Assembly: GCA_024734555.1 (NCBI GenBank)
Contig: JANPWX010000077.1
Coordinates: forward strand, 2,039,236-2,103,235
DNA length: 64,000 nt
DNA from: Trochalopteron elliotii
Lineage: Eukaryota > Chordata > Aves > Passeriformes > Leiothrichidae
Reading direction: 5' to 3'
Shown here: in pieces, positions 24,482 to 34,271 of the stretch
Position numbering within the stretch: position 1 is the stretch's first letter
Layout: every line of letters starts with the position of its first letter
Notes under the pieces: model-generated
Told to the model about the DNA's origin: nothing
Seen by the model: only the letters and a program-made list of their open reading frames with translations
Databases searched by the model: none
Program-made: the position numbers and the translations under genes

Positions 24482-25200
24482 GTTGCCCTGTCAGTAGCAT
24501 TGATGCTTACATGGCTGAGCAGCAATGGGAATAAGTCACAGGACTACACAAGCCTTGCCAGTTCCTCTTTCAGATCTAGGAGGAAATCAAGTGTCAAGCA
24601 GAAAATCTGAAACATGAGTTTAGATTAACAGGTGGGTGCCTCCATCTGCCATCAGGAGGCAACCCCTGTGACTGTCACCCTCTTTGTCTTTGTTGGTTCA
24701 GTCTGAGATGTCTCTGATGTCCGCCTGACTGGAGGTCATCTCACCCATTCCAAGGGAATTACACCTGTACAGTAACTGCAGAACAAGGAGCTTTTCTTTG
24801 TTGCTAGAAATCAAAAATTTCTAGTCTTCTCCACTATGGGACCCTACTTATTCTTATCCCATAATGAGTTCTATAACTCCATGAGAAATAACCCCTTTGA
24901 TCTGTAAAGTGTTTTTGGGAGAACTTGTTTAGTTGACCACTCCCAGGGTGTCTCACTCTGGTAATAACCATTTATGAGGCCTCTGGTCTCACCATTTTCC
25001 TCAATTGCCCTGGAAGCAGCCAGCTTCCTTTCCAGTGATGGGGTGTCTCACATTCCCCTGTTCACCCTGTGCTATATGTTTTGGGCGATTATCCTTCATC
25101 CACACATCCCAGCTGTCACCACCGTCATTGCAGTCTTGAGGAGGGATTCTGGTCCCCTGTGCACCCTGGCTACACCATCTGCTAAAAAAAGTGCTGTACT
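24482..25200 (-). pseudogene. Decayed CR1 LINE, 5' part (ORF1 region), continuation across the solo LTR
   Basis: Beyond the LTR the sequence continues the antisense CR1 of 22810-23820 towards its 5' end. A minus-strand stretch near 24584-24555 reads LDLKEELARL, like the coiled-coil part of CR1 ORF1. GC content stays higher than the surroundings until about 25200. No intact frame remains. The assignment rests mainly on continuity with the neighbouring fragment plus this one motif, so the 5' boundary is approximate. A near-perfect palindrome (CTAGAAAT / ATTTCTAG, 5-nt spacer) lies at 24804-24824. Confidence 0.5.
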
Positions 25201-27349
25201 TGGGTTAAGAGCCTAAGCTTGCCATTGAGATGCATGGTCCAGTATGGATATATAGTGTAGTATATTGCATACATTATTGCCAAAGTGTTTCCGAAAGAGA
25301 AACAAGAGAAACATCCTAGGGAAAATGTTCTTGATACATAGATACCTTGGTGGAAAAAGGGACATTTTTCTTGAACACACTTTTTTTTTTCTGAAGGACT
25401 TGATTAAATTCATGTTTCTCAGACTATTTATTGAGCAGATTGTTGCACTTTATACCAAAAAAACTCATTTAAAATAAAAATTGTTTAATGCATATAGACC
25501 TTTCTATCTCTCATTCATCTTTCTGAGTGAAAATCAGCATAATTCTAATACCAACCCAACAAAAAATATTTTACTGAAACTAATATGATGTGGTGCATAC
25601 ATAATTATGATTTTCAGCTTTAGAAAACAGTTTAATATACAGTGCAAATCAGTTTTGCTTTCACAGATGTGAAACTTTTTGCAGTAAATGAAAAGACAGA
25701 TTTTCATGCTCCATCGATAAGCTTAATAAAGCAGACATTCAAACACTGCAAATACTGTAGAGTATTTTTTCTTTGGAAATATTTATGAGAATCTGTTGAT
25801 TGAACAGCAAAAACTGTACATATAACTACACATATTAGTCTGGGGTTTTTTTGAAGGATCTGAACATTTATTAGTTGTAAATCCAGATAGATCAGATTTC
25901 CAGGATCAGATATGATCAGATAGAGCAAAATAATCCCTCAGTTTGTCTCAGAAAACATGGTCATAATTTGCTTTCAGCTTTTGATAGCAATAATTCTGAA
26001 GATTCGATTGTCTACTTGCAGTATCAACAATAGTCTTGAGTGTATTATTCATTTGATTTAAATTAAAGGCCATTGATAACAGTCATGTTCCTGAAAGATG
26101 TAAAGACATTAAGTTTACCTTTCACAATATAAATCAGAAACTGGCAGATGAAATTAACATGCTCAATCTATTCCTCCCTGCCACCCACCTTGATAAGAAT
26201 GGTTTAATCATGGCTGAAGCCACAATCCTATTTCAATGATCACTGTCACCCTTACACACCTAGCAGTGTCATGAGGGTAAGGGGTGGGAGATAAGATGTT
26301 GTAATATAACTCAGAAACACCCTGAAAACTGAAGAAATCCTATACTATCCCTCAAAACAAATAGGGCTTGTATTTTGTGTGGAATAATCATTCACATCAG
26401 TTATTAAAATTATGAAAAGTACTGACAACAAACCTATGCCTTCTGCCTTTTAAAGACATTGAACACTTTTTTCGCTGCAGCCTACAGTGCAGAAAGGCTA
26501 AGTGATAGGCTCCTCTGTTGCCAAAACAGATATCTCAGACCATGAATGTATGCCTATTGTTATGTTCCTAGGAGATTTTCATGCTAAATGGAGAGGAACT
26601 TAAATGGTATAGCCCCCTACAGGTTAGTCAGCTTCAGAAAATAAACAGATTGGAATACTTGCGAGTAATCGGGACAGTTTGGCACCTGAGTCCTTGCATT
26701 GGCAGGATTTTCATGGATTAGATTATTTTCCCTTTTCATATTAAAGTCTTTTTACCTTGCAAGCTTATTTCAATATTACCTATGTTTTCCAATCTCTAAA
26801 ATCTTGTGATGACTGATAACTTATTGTTTTCTTGACTATGGAATTAACAAATTGATATAATTAATCTTTTTGTAAAGCTGCTTTATAAATACTATTTAGA
26901 CATAAAAGAAAATATAAGAAGATTAAAATTGCAAGAAACTTCCTTTGTTTTGACTTCTGAGTTTTAAAAATACACATGACTGAAGAACAGGTTAAAAAGA
27001 GATGAATTATCATGTAAAGCACATATATATTTAATTTCACAGAAGTGTTAGCATCTATTTGATAAAGGGAAAATAATCTGTGTGTTGAATATTTTTTAGT
27101 AGATACTATTTTCAGTTTCAGTGAATTGAAACAAAATCAATGAAAATATATTAATACTGTCAGTTTTTGATTTTCAAGGAAGGTAGAAGTAGAACACTAA
27201 AACAAATGAGAAAAAAAACATATCTTGGCAACAATTATTCAGTCTTATGGATTTTCTCCTTTATGCAATCATAGGTGGTGTTACTAAAATGAATATATAT
27301 GGTTTGATGATTTGATGGTATGACAGTGGTCATATTGAACAGAAGTTCA
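25201..27349. other. Unique AT-rich non-coding DNA
   Basis: No gene or recognised repeat. Short T-rich patches only (for example 25379-25391). Confidence 0.55.
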
Positions 27350-27905
27350 ATCTCACAGGACAGCCAAGGGATCAGGCCAAGACAGCACGTGTTTAGGAAA
27401 GGCAGATCCTGCCTGGCCAGCCTGGTCTCTTTTTATGACCAGGTGATCTGCCTGACGGATGAGGGAAAAACTGGATGTTGTCTACCTGGAACTTCAGCAG
27501 TGTCAAAAGCCTTTGACACTGTCTCCCATAGCTTGAAAAAGCTCCTGGAAAAGCTGTCTTCCCATGGCTCAGACAGATTTTCTCTTTGCTGGATGACTGT
27601 GCCCAGAGAGTGGTGGTGAATGGTGCTGCATCCAGCTGGAGGCCAATCACTAATGGGGACATAGCCTCAAGCTGCACCAGGGGAGATTCAGGTGGACATC
27701 CAAAGAAATTTCTTCATGGAAAGGGTGCTTAAGCACTGGAATGGGCTCCCGAGGGGCTGGGGTGAGTCACCAGCCCTGGAGTCAGTAAAGAAATGACTGG
27801 ACATGGCACTTAATGCCATGGTCTAATTGACAAGATAATGTTCAGTCAAAGGTTGAGCTCAGTGACCTCAGAGGTCTTTTCCAATATAAATGGTTCTGTG
27901 TTTTT
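27350..27905 (+). mobile_element. CR1 LINE with internal deletion (RT piece joined to 3' end)
   Basis: This is a sense-strand CR1. The first part (about 27380-27655) is reverse-transcriptase sequence: the frame carries FRKGRSCLASLVSFYDQV and then SKAFDTVSH, which is RT motif A with its catalytic aspartate, followed by LLEKLSSHG. Near 27658 the sequence jumps to 'atagcctcaagctgcacc', which lies in the CR1 3' part roughly a kilobase further along a normal element. It then runs to 'gaggtcttttccaat' near the 3' end. The missing segment would hold the RT YADD box and most of the C-terminal domain. The copy is relatively well preserved compared with the pieces at 1 kb and 56 kb, but non-functional. 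Confidence 0.9.
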
Positions 27906-30740
27906 GTAACAAAATGTACACCAAATATACCAATGAATCTAATTAATAAAATTTTGCATTTCTGCATCTGAGTTAGTCATCTTAGATTTTTTTTTAGCAA
28001 ATGGAAACAAAGACAAACTTGCAGGTTCCCAATCATCTCATCCTACTATAGATTATTTAAAGCAATAAGTTGTGACTCATTTCTCCTCATTAGCTACAAA
28101 GACAGCTTAAAATTACTATCTCAAATGTACACATCTCTGTGTTGACACTTCAGGGTTGACTGAGTTGCTCGGGATTGACTAAGTTGCTAAATATACATAT
28201 CTAATGTCACTGAAGATGTTGCAGGATGCTGAAGCCATCTGCACAAGGCTGACAGGTATGACAAAGGATTTATGAGAGACCTGTGGTTCTCTAGTTTAGT
28301 AACTGGAGGTAAGGAGAGATAGAGTAACACATCTCTAATGGAAATAAATTCAGGTGTTTAGGTAATTGAATCAAGTTTGTAAAATTAGGCAAGCTGAATT
28401 GCCAGCCCTTCTGTCATGGAAAGGAGAATTGAGACTGTAGGTAGTGTTATAAATAAAATATTTTGATAAAATGAATTTGATTACAATTTTTTTCATATGT
28501 TGTTAAAGACTGAGTTATCTAAAAGGGCCTCGAGGTGTGCTAATGTTCAGCTAGGCTCCATACATATACTGTAGTGAATGGAAATGTACTTCAACAGAGT
28601 CTGGTGACTTGTCTCATCCTGAATTAAGCTCTAAGGATTCTATTCGTTGCCCTGCACTAGTACCCTCCACCTTCCAAGACAACAGGTTCGATCAAAATAA
28701 TTCTAACACAGCCATCAACTCTAAAGCCAAGCATCAAGGCAATGTGTGTGTCATTCTCGACAGACAACTGAAGGCCTGGAAAAATGCCCTGGAGCAAGCC
28801 AGATGATATATGTATGTGTAGAAATGGAGCCCTCAATGTCTAGTTAGTGGGCTTGTCTTGTATATGAGAAAGAAGAAAGAAGTGAAAAGAAGGAAATAAA
28901 GAAGGAAAAGGGAATAGAACAAAGGCTATGAAAAGGTGGTACAGTACAAAACAGTTTGTGATCTAAAGGACTACATGTTTCAAGATCTAATTTGTTAGAA
29001 TTTTTTTGTGTTTTCCAGTTTCCACTTTATTACTCTCCTGCTGAAATGAGACTGCTGGATAAAAACCTCCAAAGACAAGCAACCAAGCACACACATGTTA
29101 CAAAAATCCATCCCAGAAACCCCACAAACAACCCCCTTTTTTCCTATTTAGTTTTCCAAGAAGGATTTGTTCCCCAAGACAGTTGTCATTTCATGTTTAT
29201 TTGATTTAGGTTATTTAATAGCCTTTGTTCTAAAAATGTTTTCATGCTTTCTAGAATGATGTATTTTTTCTGTTAACTTGGGTGTTTAATTATTTTATGA
29301 GAAAGGGCTTTGTGTTTCATATTTATTATACTAGAAAGCTGAATCCACATCACACTCCATGGGATATATTCACAGTCACCAAAGCTCCTTCATTCTTTCA
29401 TGGAAGAATTTGTGATTCAAAACATTTTCAAAATTTGCAAAGAAGTTGAAAAAAATTTAGAGACGAACTGATTTACTGAGGAAGAACAGGTAAGAAACAT
29501 TGGTATGAAAGGTGCATGCCTATTTCTCCAACTGCTTTCTGCGACACCCATAGTAAGAACAGGTGGATTTTTATATTGTAAAATATAATTTGTGCTATCT
29601 AGATCAAAGTAATGGAAAAACACCTCCCTCAACTTGTCCCTCCATTTTAGTACAAATAGGTGATTCTTTGTCCACAACCTAGAGTTAGTGTCTACTTTTT
29701 CCTTTATATTAATGACTCTGAAAACCAAATAGTGGGGCAATGTGCAGATTTTTGCCTTTTCAAATTAATAGAGGAGAACAGTTTTTGTTATTATTATAGT
29801 CTTTGTAAATGTTGCAAAGATAGTGCACCAAATTTTAAAATGTCCACCTTTATTTTACCTTTTAATCACAAAGTAGAAAAGGGGTATAATAAGGCCACAG
29901 CATCGAAGGTAAGTTTCTAAATTCATTGAACACTCTAAAATTCAAAATATTTCAATAATAATCCATGACTGAGTAATAATTATACATTCTTCTCTTTTTA
30001 GCCTTTTCAGACTTTCATTATTTATTAAAAATACAATGATTCATTATTATTTATGCATTTAAGTACAAATATTAAAAGTATTTATTTTCAGAATGTTCTG
30101 GAACAAGAAAAGATGAAGTAAAACTCCTACTTAAACTACTACCAACAATTTCTTGCCAATTTCCTTTATCTGAGATCCTTGGTGACAATAAATAATCCCC
30201 ACAACATGACTCCCTTCATCTAACATTTTGCTCAGTTTCAGGTGTACAGACTGTCCTATATTTCTAAGAGGGTATCACCCACAGGGAGAAGGATTAATGT
30301 AAGCCAATGAAAAGAAACTCAGTGATATAAAGAATAAAAAATCAGCAAATAATATATATCCCTTATTCCAGAGAATAAGTTATTTATTTCCATTTAGAGA
30401 ATTTCCCAACATCCCTGAAAAATTGAAAGAAATCTTAATTGGGTTTTTTTGCTAGCAGTTTAAATGCAGGATAGATTTATTCAAGGAGCTCAAATTACTT
30501 TCCTTCAAATGCTAAGTTTTATACTTAATAATAGCCTTAACACTTGAAATTTTGCTAATCCTCTTTGTTTAGGATTTCTGTTTCAAATATATAAGTGCTG
30601 TAACAATAGGTTCACAGGGAAACAAAATTCTCACTGAGCTGCCTTGATTTTGTCATTTTTGTACAAGTTTCAGATTACTGAACTACAGTTCTCTGTTTTT
30701 ATAGATAATATACATTTTGACTCTAACGAAAATATCAGTG
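27906..30740. other. Unique AT-rich non-coding DNA
   Basis: Nothing recognised beyond small purine-rich patches (28867-28925) and poly-A/T. The frames present are under 110 codons and show no domain. Confidence 0.55.
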
Positions 30741-30784
30741 GAAATTGTTATAGAGGATCCGCAGCCAATTTAATATAAAGTAAT

Positions 30785-30790
30785 TTTATT
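30785..30790 (-). terminator. Poly-A signal of the solo LTR at 30746-31281
   Basis: AATAAA on the minus strand about 40 bp before the LTR's 3' end. Confidence 0.55.
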
Positions 30791-30930
30791 TTGCCATTTG
30801 AAATCAATCTGGAACAGCCACAATAAAAGAATACAACTTTGATCCCCTGGTATCGAGGTTGGGTGAATGCAGGCATGGCCACAACTGAGCCAATCCCTTC
30901 CCGTTCATAAGTTATTAGGTTCAGGGGCAG

Positions 30931-30940
30931 TTTTTATATA
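30931..30940 (-). promoter_or_regulatory. TATA box of the solo LTR at 30746-31281
   Basis: TATATAAAAA on the minus strand, about 145 bp upstream of the minus-strand AATAAA. This is a strong match to a core promoter element in the expected LTR position. Confidence 0.6.
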
Positions 30941-31286
30941 GTTTTTCTTCCTTGAGGCAATTTTATTGTTAGTCTTTGTCTACTGTGCATATTCATACAC
31001 TTCCTTTCTCTTGCTGCTCAGTTTCTGAAAGCCTTTCCTGGCATAGTTGAGGACCTGAATAGAGTTCTGAGAACTGGGCATTGGGATGATGATACATGAC
31101 ATCTCTGGGTTTCCCTCTCCTAGATCCATATCAGGTGTTGATCATCGGAGAAGTGAAGTGGCAGACCCACCCTGGATGGACAAGGCATCTCCTGTTCAGC
31201 CAGACCTTTTCTGTTGTAAATTTGGACTTCACCCTGCAATTGTCTGGGATTCTTACAGTTGCAAATTGGTTTCGGCAGTCAGAAAT

Positions 31287-32377
31287 GTCTTTCGAATTTC
31301 TGGAAACTTAAACTTGTAGCACAGGTTTTTTTTATAACATATAACATGCTTGATACACAAATTTATTTCAAAACATATATCACAGAAATTAATAAGGGCA
31401 TCAGTGTTCTGGTAAGTTTGAAATTATTTTTTTGGTGAAAATTAGTATGTTGATTATTTTAAAAAGCATAATGTTAAAAAAATTACATGGGTTTTATAGA
31501 CAGAATATATCAATTAGTTGTCCTTTTTTAATTTCTTTTTGATGTTCCTGTTACTGTAATTTAAGAAAGCTCTTTTGTCACATTCTTTATAATTTTCCAG
31601 GTTTTATTTCCTTGACTGTCTAATTTGTTTCTTTTTACAGAGGACTAAATTAGGTGACATGATTTGAACAAGAAAGATTGTGTGTCAAGATGATCTTTAT
31701 CTAACAGGTGAATAGGGAGTATAGCAGTTATTTGGCCTACACTAGCTGTTAGCAGTTATACTGAAGTTAATTTTGGGAATTGCAGTATATTGTCCTTAAA
31801 AAGCAATTTTTTTTTTCTAAGACTTCACACCAAGGTGTCAGCAACGTTTTGGGTTTTTTTTATATCTACCTAAATAGATATCTGCAACCATTCTGGCTTC
31901 AGTGCATGGAATGTTGTTAACAACCAAGGGAAAAGAGTTTGGTTTTGCAACTAATTTTAAAAATAGTAAATATTTATGTTTTAACTAAGAAGTTATTTCA
32001 TAATTAATAGAAAATATTTGCTTATTTACAATTCTTTTTCTCAGCTAAGAAAGTGATCTATCTAGGAATTTGTTGTCTTAATGGACTTTATAGTAATTCG
32101 GGTTCCTATGGTATTCCTCAAAACTGAGTTTACTATTTTTTTTTAAGTAACACACATCCTGCTTCTGACAACTACTGATTTGTAGTTTTTGATTTAATTT
32201 GAACTCTGGTCAGGAAGTAGTACTTGTAATACAAGTAATACATGGAAGAGTGATGCCTTTAGAGCTTTCTCTATATTAAAAATATTTTTATAAACATGCA
32301 TAACTGAAACAAAGGCAAATGTTCTATTCCCTGCATAGATTCAACAGGTTGCCTTTAATTTGAAATGTTAAGTGTAT
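31287..32377. other. Unique AT-rich non-coding DNA between LTRs
   Basis: No gene, repeat family or RNA recognised. Contains a few T-rich runs. Confidence 0.55.
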
Positions 32378-32382
32378 ATGTC

Positions 32383-32956
32383 TGTACTGGTTTGAAATCA
32401 AAACTAGTGAGAGACTCCAAGTCAGAAATACAATTTAATAAGAAAGGGGAAAAAAGTAAAATGAAATAAAATAACATAAATAAAAAGCAATAGAACAAAA
32501 GACCCCTGACAGAGACAGAATACAACCTGACACCCTGTTAGTTAGGGTGGTGGTAGCAGTCCAGATGAAGAAGTCTTGTTGAAGCAGTGATCCTGTAGAA
32601 ATGTCTGGTAGCTCTTATCCTCTGGAAATGCAGTGGGTAAGGGCTCCCCATGCTGCCCCAAATCCCAGATTATATCCAGGTGGGAATGCTTGGCTGGTCC
32701 CCCTGGGCAGAGCATCTCACAATGGGCTGATGTCATTCTATGAGTCATGCAGTGGGTCCTTGATGGCTCATTAAACAGAGATAGCTCCTGGAGGGAGTTA
32801 CCTGTAAGTCATTTGGCAAGGCATTGATGGGCCGTTAACAGAAGAGAGCCCAGAGGGAGAGGGCAAGGGAAACACTGCCCCACCTGCTTTCAACAGCTCA
32901 TGAAGATGGTGATAGAATAAATACTTTGGGAACATCTTACATCATAACCTAGGGCA
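32383..32956 (-). mobile_element. Solo LTR (574 bp), passerine ERV type
   Basis: The plus strand runs from TGTACTGG at 32383 to AGGGCA at 32956, flanked by the duplication ATGTC at 32378-32382 and 32957-32961. Read on the minus strand it begins TGCCCTAGGTTATGAT and ends AAACCAGTACA. Minus-strand ATTAAA at 32439-32434 and TATAAT near 32676-32670 fit the poly-A and TATA roles. The plus-strand text around 'gagactccaagtcagaaa' and 'cagaatacaacctgacaccc' is an LTR I recognise as widespread in songbird genomes. No internal sequence adjoins it. Confidence 0.88.
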
Positions 32957-32961
32957 ATGTC

Positions 32962-33688
32962 TTCTTTGTAAAATTTTTAAAGTAAAATGTTGTAGTCAGA
33001 TGTTCTTTGGGGCTAGAGGTCTGGTGGGACAAGAGCAAGAAAGGAGAGCTTTGAGGGTATTGTGGAGAAATCACTCCTCTTCCACCAGATAAAGAAAACT
33101 TAGCAAAAAGGTGGTTAATTAATGAAGACAGAAAGAATATTAAGTGCAGTTTTTCCTAGCTCTATTTTAAGAGTGAATAAATCAACAAGATTTAGATTAA
33201 AGCTCTCTACAGATGGATATAACAGGAACATATTAGCATTACTGACTGCTTCCGATGACTCTGAACTTTTAGAAACACATCATTTTATAATGTGTTTAAA
33301 AAAGATTTTATTTAGAATATTAGGATAAAAAATATAATGTCTTCTGAAGAGGCAACCTAGAGAGTTTATAAGGGACTTCTTTTATAAAAAGTATGCAAAT
33401 TGGCAGGTGAGGTTTTTTTTTCTTAATTCTTAAATATCAAGTTAAATACCTAAATGACTAAGAGAAAACTAAATTATTAAACATTCTATTAAACTTGGTA
33501 AACTCTGTCTTATTTCCCAATTGAAATGTATACAGCCATACAAGCTTAATATATCTATAAATTCCTCTAAAAAACCATGAGCAAAACTTGGAAAAAAAAC
33601 CTTCACAAGTCATGATTAAATAGTTTAAGATTCTTTAATTTTAGTTCCTGTAACAGAACAGTTCAGTAAAAATCCACACTTGAAATAT
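32962..33688. other. Unique DNA between two outward-pointing LTRs
   Basis: Ordinary AT-rich DNA with no retroviral coding remnant, so the flanking LTRs are not the two ends of one provirus. Their own target-site duplications also differ. Confidence 0.65.
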
Positions 33689-33875
33689 GAACTTGTCCTG
33701 GGTTGATGGTGCCTCCTATCCCAATCATGCAGCTTTATCTCTATGTACTACACTGTTATGTCTAACAGCTGCCCCCCCCCCCGCCCACCGGCGGGGTGTT
33801 TTGCTGCGGTGGGGCTACTTGTTCTTGGGGCTTTGCTGCTAGCTCGACTTTGCTGCTGGCTTTGCTTTGCTGCTG

Positions 33876-33925
33876 GCTTTGTTTTTGCTTTTGCTTTTGT
33901 TTTTGCTTTTGCTTTTGCTGGTTTT
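33876..33925. repeat. TTTTGC-type repeat inside the LTR
   Basis: A degenerate hexamer-like array (TTTTGC and GTTTTTGC units) in the LTR's U3. It yields alternating Lys/Ala/Gln-rich spurious frames on the minus strand. Confidence 0.8.
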
Positions 33926-34128
33926 TGCTGCTTTCGGTTTTTTTTCCCTTTTTCTCTCCCTTTTTTCTTCCCCCGCCCCCGAAGATCATTGGACCGGCTC
34001 CGGACCTGACCTGGGAATATCTGAGGGTCCCCGACGCCTGAGAAAGAAGCTCTGCGCCCTCTCTTCACAGCAACTGCTTGAGTATTTTTCTTTTCCCTTG
34101 TATTGGGGAGTGCTTTTGTTTATTTGTC

Positions 34129-34134
34129 AATAAA
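34129..34134 (+). terminator. Poly-A signal of the solo LTR at 33694-34266
   Basis: AATAAA about 130 bp before the LTR 3' end, the standard position for R-U5 processing. Confidence 0.6.
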
Positions 34135-34271
34135 TAGGTTTTTTCCATTTCTCCTCCGAGGAATTCCTTCTCAAACCCAGAGCTGGGGGGGGAAGGGGTG
34201 GTGGAGGTTTGTTTTCTGGGGGGCTCCTTCTGGAGACCTTCCCCTAATTTGTCTTAAACCAGGACAGAACT

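Larger units (their letters stand above)
30746..31281 (-). mobile_element. Solo LTR (536 bp)
   Basis: The plus strand begins TGTTATAG at 30746 and ends CGGCAGTCA at 31281. It is flanked by a 5-bp duplication GAAAT at 30741-30745 and 31282-31286. Orientation is minus: TATATAAAAA on the minus strand at 30940-30931 and AATAAA at 30790-30785, in U3-R-U5 order. No internal region is attached. The inverted end match is only TG/CA, so the boundaries rest on the duplication plus correctly placed TATA and poly-A motifs. It differs in sequence from the other three LTRs in the window. Confidence 0.78.
33694..34266 (+). mobile_element. Solo LTR (573 bp) with perfect 8-bp inverted ends
   Basis: Begins TGTCCTGG at 33694 and ends CCAGGACA at 34266, an exact inverted match. 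It is flanked by GAACT at 33689-33693 and 34267-34271. Orientation is plus: AATAAA lies at 34129-34134. The U3 part has a run of about 13 C at 33773-33782 extending either side, and a TTTTGC-rich repeat at 33876-33925. GC content is much higher than in the flanks. Several overlapping open frames of 75-106 codons on both strands are by-products of the low-complexity repeat. Clean ends suggest a fairly recent insertion. Confidence 0.92.

Noticed and set aside
24804..24824. Near-perfect palindrome CTAGAAAT...ATTTCTAG
   Set aside because: Only 8-bp arms inside a decayed CR1 fragment; likely chance and not listed as a separate element.
33743..34133. Several overlapping open frames, including a Lys/Ala/Gln-rich one and a Phe/Cys-rich one
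   Set aside because: They lie entirely inside the solo LTR and come from its TTTTGC-type repeat and poly-C tract.
32383..34266. One provirus bounded by the LTRs at 32.4 and 33.7 kb
   Set aside because: The LTRs are in opposite orientation, differ in sequence, have different 5-bp duplications, and have no retroviral coding DNA between them.
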